The notes under the pieces are model-generated. The model was not told the DNA's origin and did not search any database. It worked only from the letters and a program-made list of their open reading frames with translations. A stretch of 64,000 bases of DNA from Dyella thiooxydans (GTDB lineage Bacteria > Pseudomonadota > Gammaproteobacteria > Xanthomonadales > Rhodanobacteraceae): contig NZ_CP014841.1 of the NCBI RefSeq assembly GCF_001641285.1, positions 2,170,001 to 2,234,000 of the forward strand. Reading direction: 5' to 3'. Position 1 is the first letter of the stretch. The number at the start of each line of letters is the position of its first letter. Of the stretch, positions 25,771 to 33,796 are shown piece by piece. The position numbers and the translations under genes are program-made.

Positions 25771-27214
25771 TTGGCAGCGCCACCTTGTTCCAAGGGGATC
25801 TTAAGGCGGCCGAACTTCCTCTGCGTTGGTTACTTCACCTTGCGTGGATTCTGTTCCCTCCGGCAACTGGCGCCCAAGTAAGAGAGAGGGCGGCACCGAG
25901 CAACCGCGCCGCCGCGATGTCTGCGTTGGGTGGCACGCTGCCCGCTGAGCATGCCGGTGGGAGCGCCTGGCTTTGGGGGGGTGATGTGGAAATGTGCACT
26001 TGCAACCGAGGTGATCGGCGGTCAGCTGAATCAATGATCAACCGCACCGGAATCTGCAGGTCTCTGGTACCCGACTGATAGCGACCGAATCGCGCCCAAC
26101 CGCGAGTCAAAGAGCAGCGCGCCCCGGTGATCGAGATCTGGGCGCCAGCTTGGCCATCCCGGCATGACCTTAGCTGAGCCACCTGCTGGAGAGCCGAGCA
26201 GCCATGAGCCTTTTCACCAAGGGGCCTCTCAGATGGCGACCAGGTGGCTTATCTCCTCCACAAGACGGTGACCAGGTATCGCTCAAGACCGCCTTGCCGC
26301 GAACCAGGTCAACTGCGTAGGTCAACCCTCGTGCTTCGTCGGCCTCTTGCTCAGCGCATCAAGGGTGTCGGCAGGGGCAAAGAGACATTGGTGTTTTGGG
26401 GCGAATCCCATTCATCTATCTATCATGGGGAAAGGTGGTTTCCCCAATCAGGGAACTAGCAGCACGAAAAGGCTCACGCCCCCCTCATGGGGAAATGCCC
26501 CCTTTCCCCATGATAGATATGGGGAAGCACCCCTATTCCCCATGGGGTCTGACCAGCATGCGCGATTCGTCGCCACATAGCCGTTGGCGTTATTGCTACT
26601 GACGCGATTGGCAAGGTGCCCCTGCGCTCCAACCGCAGCCCACCTGGCAGGACAGGACGCGAACGGCATTGGCTTAAACGGCAAAGCACCTTGGTGCAGA
26701 TTCGGTTCCCAAGAAACGGCATTGCGATGCGATGCGTGGGCACCGCCGGCTTTTCATGGTGCAGATTCCTCCTGAATTTCGCCGCTGGGAAGCTCATGGG
26801 ATCGTTTCTGCACCAGCGCTGAGCTCTGTAGCGCGGCGAGGCACATTTTCACTATGCGAATCATTAGCCTGAAAGACCGCGGCTCAGGTCGGAATCTGCA
26901 CCACACCTCAATCCTTCAGCAGCACTGGCTAGGACTGGCAATCACACATGGGGCGATCAAGAGACCTCGTGCAGAAAGGCGCTTGGTCCGGCCAAGGCAG
27001 CGCAGAACGACATACACACCAGTAGCGGCCTGCTAAGCCACCAAATCGAAACGAGCCCTTGAAACTGGGAGGTTTCTCCTGCGCCCCGCGGCCCGCCCCC
27101 ACTACGGTGGATTCCCCCGCGGAGATCACGGCGGCACAGATTGTGGGGCCGAATCGATATGCCCCGCGAACTGCCTCAGCCGACTGGTGAGCCGGCTTCC
27201 GGACAAGACACCTC
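25771..27214. other. 1.4-kb apparently non-coding stretch with inverted repeats
   Basis: No ORF here has both a credible start and protein-like composition. The stretch contains the large inverted repeat at 26418-26518 (listed separately) and several copies of a GGTGCAGATTC motif: 26692-26702 (forward), 26758-26769 as GGTGCAGATTCC, and 26891-26902 as its perfect complement GGAATCTGCACC, with a shorter match GGAATCTGCAGG at 26049-26060. It ends just before the first DUF4224-integrase module, so arm-type integrase or excisionase sites, an origin or a structured RNA are possible. Confidence 0.55.
26418..26518. repeat. Perfect 18-bp inverted repeat with CATGGGGAA submotifs
   Basis: ATCTATCATGGGGAAAGG at 26418-26435 is repeated exactly in inverse at 26501-26518, 65 bases apart. 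Inside and next to it the core CATGGGGAA occurs again (26485-26494), and ATTCCCCATGGGG follows at about 26532-26544. The pattern suggests a multi-site protein-binding region or a long hairpin RNA. Confidence 0.8.
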
Positions 27215-27430
27215 ATGGATCAACCAAACCACATCATCGATGCTGACCACCTGCGCAAGATAAGCGGAAAAAAAAGCGTAGCGGCCATTCGCCGTTGGGC
27301 AAGCCGACAAGGCATCCGCTGCGGCGATGGCGCCGCAGGGCCCTGGACGACGCTTGAGGCGCTGAACTTCGCACTGGGAGTGCCGATCTCGCCTGCCGCC
27401 AACGATAGTTACGGTGGCGACATTCTGTAA
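27215..27430 (+). CDS. DUF4224-like small protein, excisionase-type partner of integrase 1
   Basis: 71 residues, MDQPNHIIDADHLRKISGKKSVAAIRRWASRQGIRCGDGAAGPWTTLEALNFALG. The pattern (acid-rich start, L..L.GKK....I.W....GIR) matches DUF4224, a short domain that often precedes phage-type integrases and may bind DNA as a recombination directionality factor. It is paralogous to the protein at 31781-31993: both share HI.DA..L...SGKK..AA, then QGIR, then a GPWT..EA.N.AL block. It lies 141 bp before integrase 1. The directionality role is inference. Confidence 0.7.
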   Translation: MDQPNHIIDADHLRKISGKKSVAAIRRWASRQGIRCGDGAAGPWTTLEALNFALGVPISPAANDSYGGDIL

Positions 27431-27571
27431 CACCTGGGGCGAGTGACTACTTGTCCTGGTCGACCCACGCACACGACGGCGCGAAGCGACCAGGCCGAAG
27501 CACCCCGACTGGCAACGTATTCCAGTTCACTCATGCCCCAAAGACGCCAAACGCAGTAGGACCGCTTAGCC

Positions 27572-28711
27572 ATGCCGCGTCAACGACGCTACGACCCAAC
27601 AATCCCATCCCATATCGATCAGAAGAAGCTGCCAACGGGTGTGTATTGGAACCGGCGCGATCGCAACTGGTACACCATCCTTAGCGAACCGAAGCCCCAC
27701 CGACAGCGTATCGCTGGCCCCGACGCCCTTATGTCCGAGTTGAACAAGGCGATCGAACAATTGCGTGGGGTGCGACACGAAACCCTTGACCACATGCTCG
27801 GTCACTTTGCCGAGTCCGGCAGATACAAAGAACTTGCTTCGGCAACGCGAGAAGACTACGCGTATTGCCGACTTGCACTGCAGCGCTACAAAACCAAGCT
27901 CGGTTGCAGCTTCGCCGAACTGGATCGAGCCAAGATCACCACGCCACTGATCCAGAAGCTGATCGACACCATCGCCAGCACTCATCCGAGCAAAGCCAAC
28001 CACATCAAGCGGTACTTATCTGCGGCCTATAAATGGGGCGTGCAGCGCGGTTACGTCTCGAGCAACCCGGCCAAAGTGGTCCAGCAGGCGAAGGAACGCA
28101 TGGCACATCGCATGCCTAGCGAGGACACCATGCACAACGTGATTGCGTTCCTGCGAGAGAGAGGTGCGCTCTCAGGGCGCCGCGCAGGGGCGGTAGCGTC
28201 CTATGTATGGGCAGTGGCAGAGATCGCGTACAGGCTGCGCCTGCGCAGCGTGGAAGTGCGAATGCTGACTGATGACAGCGCGACGGATGAAGGAATCATC
28301 GTCGTGCGTACCAAGGGCAGCGCAGGCAACATCACACGCTGGTCTCCGGAGCTTCGTGAGGCGTGGGGCTGGCTGGTCGACCGCCGCGCCCGGATCTGGC
28401 TCAAGAAGGGCACACCACAAGCGAAGCTATTACGTCCACTTGTCGTCGCTGAAGACGGGAGCCCGCTGAGCAAATCGGCGCTCAACAGCGCCTGGAAGCG
28501 CGCCATGGCTGCCGCCATCGAGGCTAAGGTGATCGGCTCCGATGAACGCTTTGGCCTGCACGGCCTGAAACATCGCGGTGTCACTGACACCCCAGGTACG
28601 AAGGCCGACAAGAAGCTAGCCAGCGGGCACAAGTCCGACGCGATGGTCGAGCTCTACGACCATGAGGTCCCGACCGTCAACCCGGCTGGAAGATCACGCC
28701 GATTTACCTAG
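27572..28711 (+). CDS. Tyrosine recombinase / phage-type integrase 1
   Basis: 379 residues. The arm-binding N-terminus (MPRQRRYDPTIPSHIDQKKLPTGVYWNRRDRNWYT) is followed by a SAM-like core-binding domain (about 70-190) and the catalytic domain. The first Arg is in YRLRLRSVEVRMLT, the Lys in VVRTKGSAGN, then HGLKHRGVTDT (HxxK variant in place of HxxR), LASGH, and Tyr in MVELYDHEV. It integrates or excises the element at an att site. It is paralogous to integrase 2 (31990-33117) throughout but in DNA that is poorer in GC. It stands 6.3 kb from the right att. The HxxK variant is shared by both copies and by phage integrases of this group that I know of. Confidence 0.9.
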   Translation: MPRQRRYDPTIPSHIDQKKLPTGVYWNRRDRNWYTILSEPKPHRQRIAGPDALMSELNKAIEQLRGVRHETLDHMLGHFAESGRYKELASATREDYAYCRLALQRYKTKLGCSFAELDRAKITTPLIQKLIDTIASTHPSKANHIKRYLSAAYKWGVQRGYVSSNPAKVVQQAKERMAHRMPSEDTMHNVIAFLRERGALSGRRAGAVASYVWAVAEIAYRLRLRSVEVRMLTDDSATDEGIIVVRTKGSAGNITRWSPELREAWGWLVDRRARIWLKKGTPQAKLLRPLVVAEDGSPLSKSALNSAWKRAMAAAIEAKVIGSDERFGLHGLKHRGVTDTPGTKADKKLASGHKSDAMVELYDHEVPTVNPAGRSRRFT

Positions 28712-28964
28712 CCATTTGGAAGCGCGTCTGCCACTTGTCCTCCGTGCGCACACCTGCCCAGCGGCATGAGCCGCCTCCTCCACCCGCAGGCTGTGTTCAA
28801 GCACTCGCTCAGCGAGCAGGGCTCGACCTAGGGGGCGTAAGGCGGACATGTTTATGCAGGTTCATCCGGGGCTCCTGGTGTGCTGGTTGGGTCGCATCTC
28901 CAGAATCCCGGGATCGCCCCGGGTAAACAACCTACTGAGCGACTAAAGCTAGCGATTAACAGTG

Positions 28965-29540
28965 TGCCCGGATCGGTGTTCCGGATCGGGACACTTGGCG
29001 GTGTCCGAAAGGCCCCTTCGGCATGGGCAGCTGGCTGTGGACCACTGGCGACTTGCAGTATGCCCGGATCGGCGTTCCGGATCGGGACACTTGGCGGCGT
29101 CCGAGAGGCCCCTGCGATATGGGCAGCTGGCTGTGCACCATTAGCGATTTGCAGTGTGCCCGGATCAGTGTTCCGGATCGGGACACTTGGCGGTGTCCGA
29201 GAGGCCCCTTCGGTAAGTGCAGCTGGCTGTGCACCACTGGCGACTTGCAGTATGCCCGGATCGGCGTTCCGGATCGGGACACTTGGCGGTGTCCGAGAGG
29301 CCCCTGCGGTATGGGCAGCTGGCTGAGCACCACTAGCGATTTGCAGTGTGCCCGGATCGGTGTTCCGGATCGGAACACTTGGCGGTGTCCGAGAGGCCCC
29401 TGCGATATGGGCAGCTGGCTGTGCACCATTAGCGATTTGCAGTGTGCCCGGATCAGTGTTCCGGATCGGGACAGTTGGCGGTGTCCGAGAGGCCCCTGCG
29501 ATACGGGGCGACGTCGCCGGCAGCCGGCTACGTACGATTA
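28965..29540. repeat. Six-copy 96-bp tandem repeat (minisatellite)
   Basis: Units start at 28965, 29061, 29157, 29253, 29349 and 29445 (TGCCCGGATC each time), exactly 96 bp apart, with decayed partial units on both sides to about 29575. Variants alternate: units 2 and 4 are preceded by GGCGACTTGCAGTA and have GGCGTTCC, while 3 and 6 are preceded by AGCGATTTGCAGTG and have CAGTGTTCC. Because 96 is a multiple of three, several frames stay open; the longest (28852-29586, minus) would encode 32-residue repeats (...SRTPPSVPIRNTDPG...) but lacks a ribosome-binding site. There are no unique spacers, so this is not a CRISPR. The flanking 28712-28964 holds no gene I can support. Confidence 0.93.
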
Positions 29541-29597
29541 GCGACCGGTAATGGGGCTGGGTCACTGTTCCGACCCGGAACACCATGTCGGGATAGG

Positions 29598-29804
29598 ATG
29601 ACTGGTAAGCGAGCGGTATTCAGACGGTATGAGCTGGCCAGGACCGCTGAGCATGAAGTGGATGTCCAGCCCGAGGCGGCCCGACACGCTCTTAGAGAGT
29701 CGCCGTTGCCATTTGGCCGAACGTGGAAGGCCGCGCGGGCGGCGGGCACGGTGGTGGCTTGGATCACGCGCATCAAAGAAAAGGCGAAGCCCACTCAGCA
29801 GTAA
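29598..29804 (+). CDS. Possible small basic protein
   Basis: 68 residues, MTGKRAVFRRYELARTAEHEVDVQPEAARHALRESPLP...ITRIKEKAKPTQQ. Charged, with no recognised domain. GGGATAGG sits directly before the ATG, too close for an ideal ribosome-binding site. It begins just after the tandem repeat and ends 41 bp before the winged-helix gene. It may be a chance ORF. Confidence 0.3.
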   Translation: MTGKRAVFRRYELARTAEHEVDVQPEAARHALRESPLPFGRTWKAARAAGTVVAWITRIKEKAKPTQQ

Positions 29805-29845
29805 GCTGGCGCGGCGTGCCACTCGCCAAATCTGGGGATTTGCTG

Positions 29846-30334
29846 ATGAAGATGGATCGAGCGCTGCAGAGGGAGCTTCTTGAAGTTGCCGTACGGGCTT
29901 ACCCGCACGAGACCTATCCAGATTTCGAGGGACTGAGCCTTGTGGACAAAAGCCACATCGCCGCCCAGCTGCTCTACTTGGCTGAGCATGGGTTGATCCG
30001 CAATCCACCGCTGCTCGGGGTTGACGGCCACATTTCGTTTCACCAATACCAAGCCACCAAAGCTGGTATCGACTTTCTTACGGACGACGGCGGTCTGTCG
30101 GCTGTTCTGGGCGTGGTCACTATCAAGCTGCACGACGACACCATTCGCAGCCTTCTGATCCAGAAGATTCAGAACTCCGATGCCGAGCCAACAATCAAGG
30201 GCGAATTGGTCAAGCAAGTTCGGTCCCTGCCTGCAGAGGCACTGAAGACGGTGACGACCAAGCTCCTTGAAGCCGGGTTGCAGTACCTGCCCGATGCCAT
30301 CCATCGATTGCAGTCGATGCTTCCGCACCTGTGA
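29846..30334 (+). CDS. Winged-helix-like hypothetical protein (YjcQ-like)
   Basis: 162 residues from the ATG at 29846 (TGGGGA about 8 bases upstream). The N-terminal half, RELLEVAVRAYPHETYPDFEGLSLVDKSHIAAQLLYLAEHGLIRNPP...HQYQATKAGIDFLTDDGG, has the pattern of a small winged-helix DNA-binding domain (helix, KSHIAAQLLYLAEHGLI recognition segment, then beta wing ending in TKAGIDFL). The C-terminal half is helical (SLLIQKIQNSDAEPTIKGELVKQVRSLPAEALKTVTTKLLEAGL). The pattern is similar to the YjcQ type found on islands. A longer reading frame upstream is not needed. Role unknown; a regulator is plausible. Confidence 0.65.
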   Translation: MKMDRALQRELLEVAVRAYPHETYPDFEGLSLVDKSHIAAQLLYLAEHGLIRNPPLLGVDGHISFHQYQATKAGIDFLTDDGGLSAVLGVVTIKLHDDTIRSLLIQKIQNSDAEPTIKGELVKQVRSLPAEALKTVTTKLLEAGLQYLPDAIHRLQSMLPHL

Positions 30335-30449
30335 TAACGATTTGTGCTTCACAGTCCATCTCAGGCCACCCCCCCCCTTGCTTTGGCGCCGGCCCGAACC
30401 TGGACTCTAAGTCGTCCCGTTACTCAGCGCGCAGGGGGCGTCGGTCGGC

Positions 30450-30656
30450 GTGAGGATCACCGCTGAGACGCCGCCCGATCGCCACTGGAGCGAGATCCTC
30501 GGCGTGCCGCGCGACTGCAGCACTACCGAAGCGCGCGCGGCCTACCGCGAGCTGCACGCCGCCCTGCTGGCCGACGACACCACCGAGCCGGAGCAGCTCA
30601 CCGAGCTCAACCGCGCTTACGACCTCTGCTGCCGCGAGCACGAAATGCAGGAATGA
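30450..30656 (+). CDS. Degenerate J-domain-like small protein
   Basis: 68 residues starting at GTG 30450. WSEILGVPRDCSTTEARAAYRELHAALLADDTTEPEQLTELNRAYDLC follows the DnaJ N-domain layout (LGV...ST..EA..AYR.L...D......LN.AYD), but the HPD tripeptide that stimulates DnaK is absent. It would therefore be a J-like domain that cannot activate Hsp70 in the normal way. It ends near the convergent membrane-protein gene. AGGGGGC upstream could be the ribosome-binding site. Confidence 0.6.
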   Translation: MRITAETPPDRHWSEILGVPRDCSTTEARAAYRELHAALLADDTTEPEQLTELNRAYDLCCREHEMQE

Positions 30657-30705
30657 CTAGCGCCGTAGATAGAAGCAACTCTATGCCAGCCGTGACGGCT
30701 ACCAA

Positions 30706-31293
30706 TCACCGAAATCTAGATGCAATGTCTGCAGCATCTTCAGCCTCTGAGCAGAACTGCAACGCAAAGTCACCAAACCCGCCCCAATCAATTGAATCAT
30801 CACCACCGCCTCCGTGGTCGCATGCGAACTTCCAAAGCCGATCACCCCACAGCGATAGCCGCTGCAGCATCAAGAGTGTCGAAATATGGGAGGGATCGCT
30901 GAGTAGATGTCCCGGGAATTTGTCCAAGGCAGCTACTAGTGGCTCGAACTCATCCCTGCTACCAAATTCTGCTACTCCAACCAGTTTTGCATCGTCTTGC
31001 GTCAGGCTAAGAACTTCCGTTCCGAAGTCCCTCAGCTCATTTCCCAATGTTCCGAGCAGAGCAATCAAATGGCGCTTTTCAGCTGCACGCTTAACCCTGG
31101 CATCCCACGTGGGAATGGCTGCCGCAACCAAGATGCCGACAATCGAACCCACGGCCTGCACCCAGGCAGGGGCGTCACTTCTCGATAGCCACCCTTCGGC
31201 AGCACCAGCAACCCAGAAGGCCGTAACAAACCCGACTGCTACGGCGGCCAAATAGCGAGGCAGCGCACTCCAACGAAAACGAACTTTCTTCAT
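30706..31293 (-). CDS. Hypothetical membrane-anchored protein
   Basis: 195 residues. Two N-terminal hydrophobic helices (YLAAVAVGFVTAFWVAGAAEGWL about 14-36, and WVQAVGSIVGILVAAAIPTW about 44-63) are followed by a cytoplasmic helical domain (RAAEKRHLIALLGTLGNELRDFGTEVL...). The tail is glycine- and acid-rich. The double-helix anchor resembles small membrane proteins that precede phage or island effectors, but I cannot name a family. It is convergent with the J-like gene and divergent from the gene at 31371. GC content is below that of its right-hand neighbours. Confidence 0.6.
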   Translation of the reverse strand: MKKVRFRWSALPRYLAAVAVGFVTAFWVAGAAEGWLSRSDAPAWVQAVGSIVGILVAAAIPTWDARVKRAAEKRHLIALLGTLGNELRDFGTEVLSLTQDDAKLVGVAEFGSRDEFEPLVAALDKFPGHLLSDPSHISTLLMLQRLSLWGDRLWKFACDHGGGGDDSIDWGGFGDFALQFCSEAEDAADIASRFR

Positions 31294-31370
31294 CCGTGCA
31301 CACCTAGTCTGACGGTAATCCCAAATGGTCCGTTTGATTCACATCTGCCGCAACCATCGGTGCTCAACCT

Positions 31371-31778
31371 ATGGCTGAAATCACCAGCCGCTCCGCCATC
31401 ACGACGACCAAGCATCACCCCACCCAGATGAAGGTCGAAACCATCGGGCTCGGCAAGGCCGTGGAGTGGGACGGGAAGGACATCGTGCCCGAGCTGGACG
31501 CCGTGCCGGTGTGCTCCTGGTGGAGCGGCGGCGTCACGATCACGCCCGAGGACGTGGAGGGAGGCGTCTCGCCCACCATCACCAGCCGGTTCGACGTGGT
31601 CGCCGCGAGGAGCGCTGAGGGCCCGGAGCGCCGCACCCGCTGGGTGCCGGCCGGCACCGCGATGGGCTTGGAGAGCGGCCACTTCAACGCGGATCTCCAG
31701 CAGCTGCCGGCCGGTAGCTGGTGGGATGGGAAGCTGCGCCTATTCCCCGCGCGAGAGAAGGGCAAGCCGGGGCGCTAA
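31371..31778 (+). CDS. Hypothetical protein upstream of integrase module 2
   Basis: 135 residues, MAEITSRSAITTTKHHPTQMKVETIGLGKAVEWDGKDIVPELDAVPVCSWW..., with Trp-rich and beta-rich character and no recognised domain. An internal ATG at residue 20 could be the true start; neither start has a strong ribosome-binding site. It ends 2 bp before the DUF4224 gene, so the three genes 31371-33117 probably form one transcript. High GC, like the host core. Confidence 0.6.
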   Translation: MAEITSRSAITTTKHHPTQMKVETIGLGKAVEWDGKDIVPELDAVPVCSWWSGGVTITPEDVEGGVSPTITSRFDVVAARSAEGPERRTRWVPAGTAMGLESGHFNADLQQLPAGSWWDGKLRLFPAREKGKPGR

Positions 31779-31780
31779 GC

Positions 31781-31993
31781 ATGGCGAACAATCCGCACAT
31801 CCTGGACGCCGAGCAGCTGAAGGCTCTGTCAGGCAAGAAGGCGGCCGCGGCCCTGCACCGGCGGACCAGCGCCCAGGGCATCCGTCTGCTGGATGGTGCC
31901 GGCGGCCCGTGGACCGCGGTCGAGGCGGTGAACGCCGCCCTGAGCGTATCCTCGGCCTCCAACGACCGCGCCTACTCCCCGGGCATCCTATGA
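31781..31993 (+). CDS. DUF4224-like small protein, partner of integrase 2
   Basis: 70 residues, MANNPHILDAEQLKALSGKKAAAALHRRTSAQGIRLLDGAGGPWTAVEAVNAAL. Clear paralogue of the protein at 27215-27430. The stop overlaps the integrase start by 4 bp (ATGA), unlike module 1 where the gap is 141 bp. Likely a DNA-binding accessory or excisionase-type protein by position and family. Confidence 0.7.
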   Translation: MANNPHILDAEQLKALSGKKAAAALHRRTSAQGIRLLDGAGGPWTAVEAVNAALSVSSASNDRAYSPGIL

Positions 31994-33117
31994 CCCGAGG
32001 CCGCAAGCGGAAGCACGACCCGACGATCCCGGGCCACATCGACCAGAAGAGGCTGCCGACCGGCTGCTACTGGAATCGGCGCGATCGCTACTGGTACACG
32101 CCGGCGTCGCGCCGGCGCCTGGCCGGGCCCGAGGCGATGCTATCCGAGCTGCACCAGGCGATGGAGGCTCTGCGCGGCGTCGACCGGGACTCGCTGGACT
32201 ACATGCTCACCCAGTTCCACGCCTCGCTGCAGTTCAAGCAGCTGGCCAAGGCCACCCAGGACGACTACGGCTACTGCCGGCTGGCGCTGGACCGCTCCCC
32301 GACCAAACTGGGCGTGCCGGTGACCGGCCTCCGCCGCGCCGGCATCACCACGCCCTTCCTGCAGCGGCTGGTGGACGAGATTGCGGCTACCCACCCCAGC
32401 AAGGCCAACCACGTGAAGCGGTACCTGTCGGCGGCCTTCACTTGGGCGCGCCAGCGCGGCTTCGCCACGGAGAACCCCGCCCGGGGCATCAGGGCGGCGA
32501 AGGAGAAGCGGGACGCGAAGATGCCCGACCGGGCGGTGATGGCCGCCGTGGTGGCGCACCTGCGCGAGCGTGGCGCGCTGCCGAGCCGCCAGAAGGGATC
32601 CGTGGTGCCCTACGTCTGGGCCGTGGCCGAGATCGCCTACCGCTGCCGCATGCGCAGCGTCGAGGTGCGCGACCTGACCGACGCGAACGCCCAGGAGGAC
32701 GGCATCGTGGTCCGCCGGCGCAAGGGCAGCCGGGACAACCTCACCCGCTGGAGCCCGGAGCTGCGCAACGCCTGGGACTGGCTGGCGAGCCGGCGCGATG
32801 GAATTTGGAAGAAGAAGGCCGGGCCCATCCCGCTGCGCCCGGCCGACCGCCCGCTGGTGGTGGCTGAGGACGGCGCCGCCCTGAAGAAGTCCGCCCTGAG
32901 CAGCGCATGGCGCCGGGCGATGGAGGTGGCGATCGAAGCGGGGGTGATCACCTCCGATCAGCGCTTCGCCCTGCACGGGCTGAAGCACCGCGGCATCACG
33001 GACACGGTCGGCACGCGCGCCGACAAGCAGCTGGCCAGCGGTCACCGGGAGGAGCGGATGCTCAATGTCTACGACCATGAGCTCCCATCCGTGGCACCAG
33101 CAGGTGACAAGCACTAG
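31990..33117 (+). CDS. Tyrosine recombinase / phage-type integrase 2
   Basis: 375 residues, colinear with integrase 1: N-terminus KHDPTIPGHIDQKRLPTGCYWNRRDRYWYT, core-binding domain with ITTPFLQRLVDEIAATHPSKANHVKRYLSAAF, catalytic Arg in YRCRMRSVEVRDLT, Lys in VVRRRKGSRDN, HGLKHRGITDT (HxxK), LASGH, and Tyr in MLNVYDHELPS. It is nearer the right att (1.9 kb) than integrase 1 and is the better candidate for having made the tRNA-Asn insertion. Codon use and GC are like the host, in contrast to integrase 1. Confidence 0.92.
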   Translation: MTRGRKRKHDPTIPGHIDQKRLPTGCYWNRRDRYWYTPASRRRLAGPEAMLSELHQAMEALRGVDRDSLDYMLTQFHASLQFKQLAKATQDDYGYCRLALDRSPTKLGVPVTGLRRAGITTPFLQRLVDEIAATHPSKANHVKRYLSAAFTWARQRGFATENPARGIRAAKEKRDAKMPDRAVMAAVVAHLRERGALPSRQKGSVVPYVWAVAEIAYRCRMRSVEVRDLTDANAQEDGIVVRRRKGSRDNLTRWSPELRNAWDWLASRRDGIWKKKAGPIPLRPADRPLVVAEDGAALKKSALSSAWRRAMEVAIEAGVITSDQRFALHGLKHRGITDTVGTRADKQLASGHREERMLNVYDHELPSVAPAGDKH

Positions 33118-33141
33118 GCATAACGAAGCTGCCTTACTCCC

Positions 33142-33642
33142 TCATGCGCCGCCGAAGGTGAGAGAGAAGACTTCTTCAATACCTGCAATGCCGGAAATGG
33201 CCCATTTGCGAGCCACCATGAAATTCCTGGTCGCCAAATCTTCAAGCCCACCGGTAGCGAGTGATAGGAGAAGATGCCGAGAAGAGCTGTCGACGCAGAT
33301 GTAGACCCCATGCTCCAAAATTGAGAGATCTCCTGGCTGTACAGACGGCATCTCAGGATGCTCGTAGCCGAAGGCCGCTTCCATCAAGGTATCGAAAGTA
33401 GCTCTTGCATCGCAGGGCCCAATATCGACAACTTTTGGCATTTGGTCTTCAAAATGCCGCTGAACCCAGACAACCGTGAATGCGTCTGGTCCGATGAGAG
33501 GGACATAGCAGCTGCCGCGAGCACTTGGCTTTTCCCCTTTCCACATGGCGGCGACACCAATTCGGCCGCTGCCGTCGACGAGGAATCGACCAGGCTCAAC
33601 CTGGTGGAGGCCACGAAGGCTTGCTGCAGGGGAAATGCGCAT
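33142..33642 (-). CDS. Hypothetical protein, 166 residues
   Basis: Starts at the ATG at 33642 with AAGGAG 5 bases upstream. The sequence (MRISPAASLRGLHQVEPGRFLVDGSGRIGVAAMWKGEKPSARGSCYVPLIGPDAFTVVWVQRHFEDQMPKVVDIGPCDARATFDTLMEAAFG) is beta-rich, soluble and without a recognised domain. It is convergent with integrase 2 and lies in the lower-GC right-hand portion of the island. Nothing points to a function. Confidence 0.6.
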   Translation of the reverse strand: MRISPAASLRGLHQVEPGRFLVDGSGRIGVAAMWKGEKPSARGSCYVPLIGPDAFTVVWVQRHFEDQMPKVVDIGPCDARATFDTLMEAAFGYEHPEMPSVQPGDLSILEHGVYICVDSSSRHLLLSLATGGLEDLATRNFMVARKWAISGIAGIEEVFSLTFGGA

Positions 33643-33796
33643 ATCCACTCCTTGGATGGGTAGCGCCTAAGCGCCAGAGCTTGACCTTTTCGCCCAAATT
33701 TTCACGCGGCGCAAGACAAATGACGACATATCGCCTCTGGGCCTTGGCACGTGCGGCGCCCGATATTGGATCGAACCGACATCACCATGATCCAAG

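Noticed and set aside
26244-26580. Plus-strand ORFs of about 70 residues over the CATGGGGAA repeats
   Set aside because: They run through an inverted repeat, have no ribosome-binding site, and their sequence is dominated by repeat-derived residues.
28965-29540. CRISPR array
   Set aside because: The whole 96-bp unit is repeated with no unique spacers, and no cas genes are in the window.
28852-29586. Minus-strand ORF encoding 32-residue repeats within the 96-bp array
   Set aside because: It is open only because the 96-bp period is a multiple of three, which keeps several frames on both strands open. There is no ribosome-binding site and the ends are degenerate.
30372-30410. Third, diverged att copy (TGGCGCCGGCCCGAACCTGGACTC-like stretch)
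   Set aside because: It shares only short blocks with the att sequence, needs gaps, and lacks the tRNA terminator. Chance similarity is more likely.
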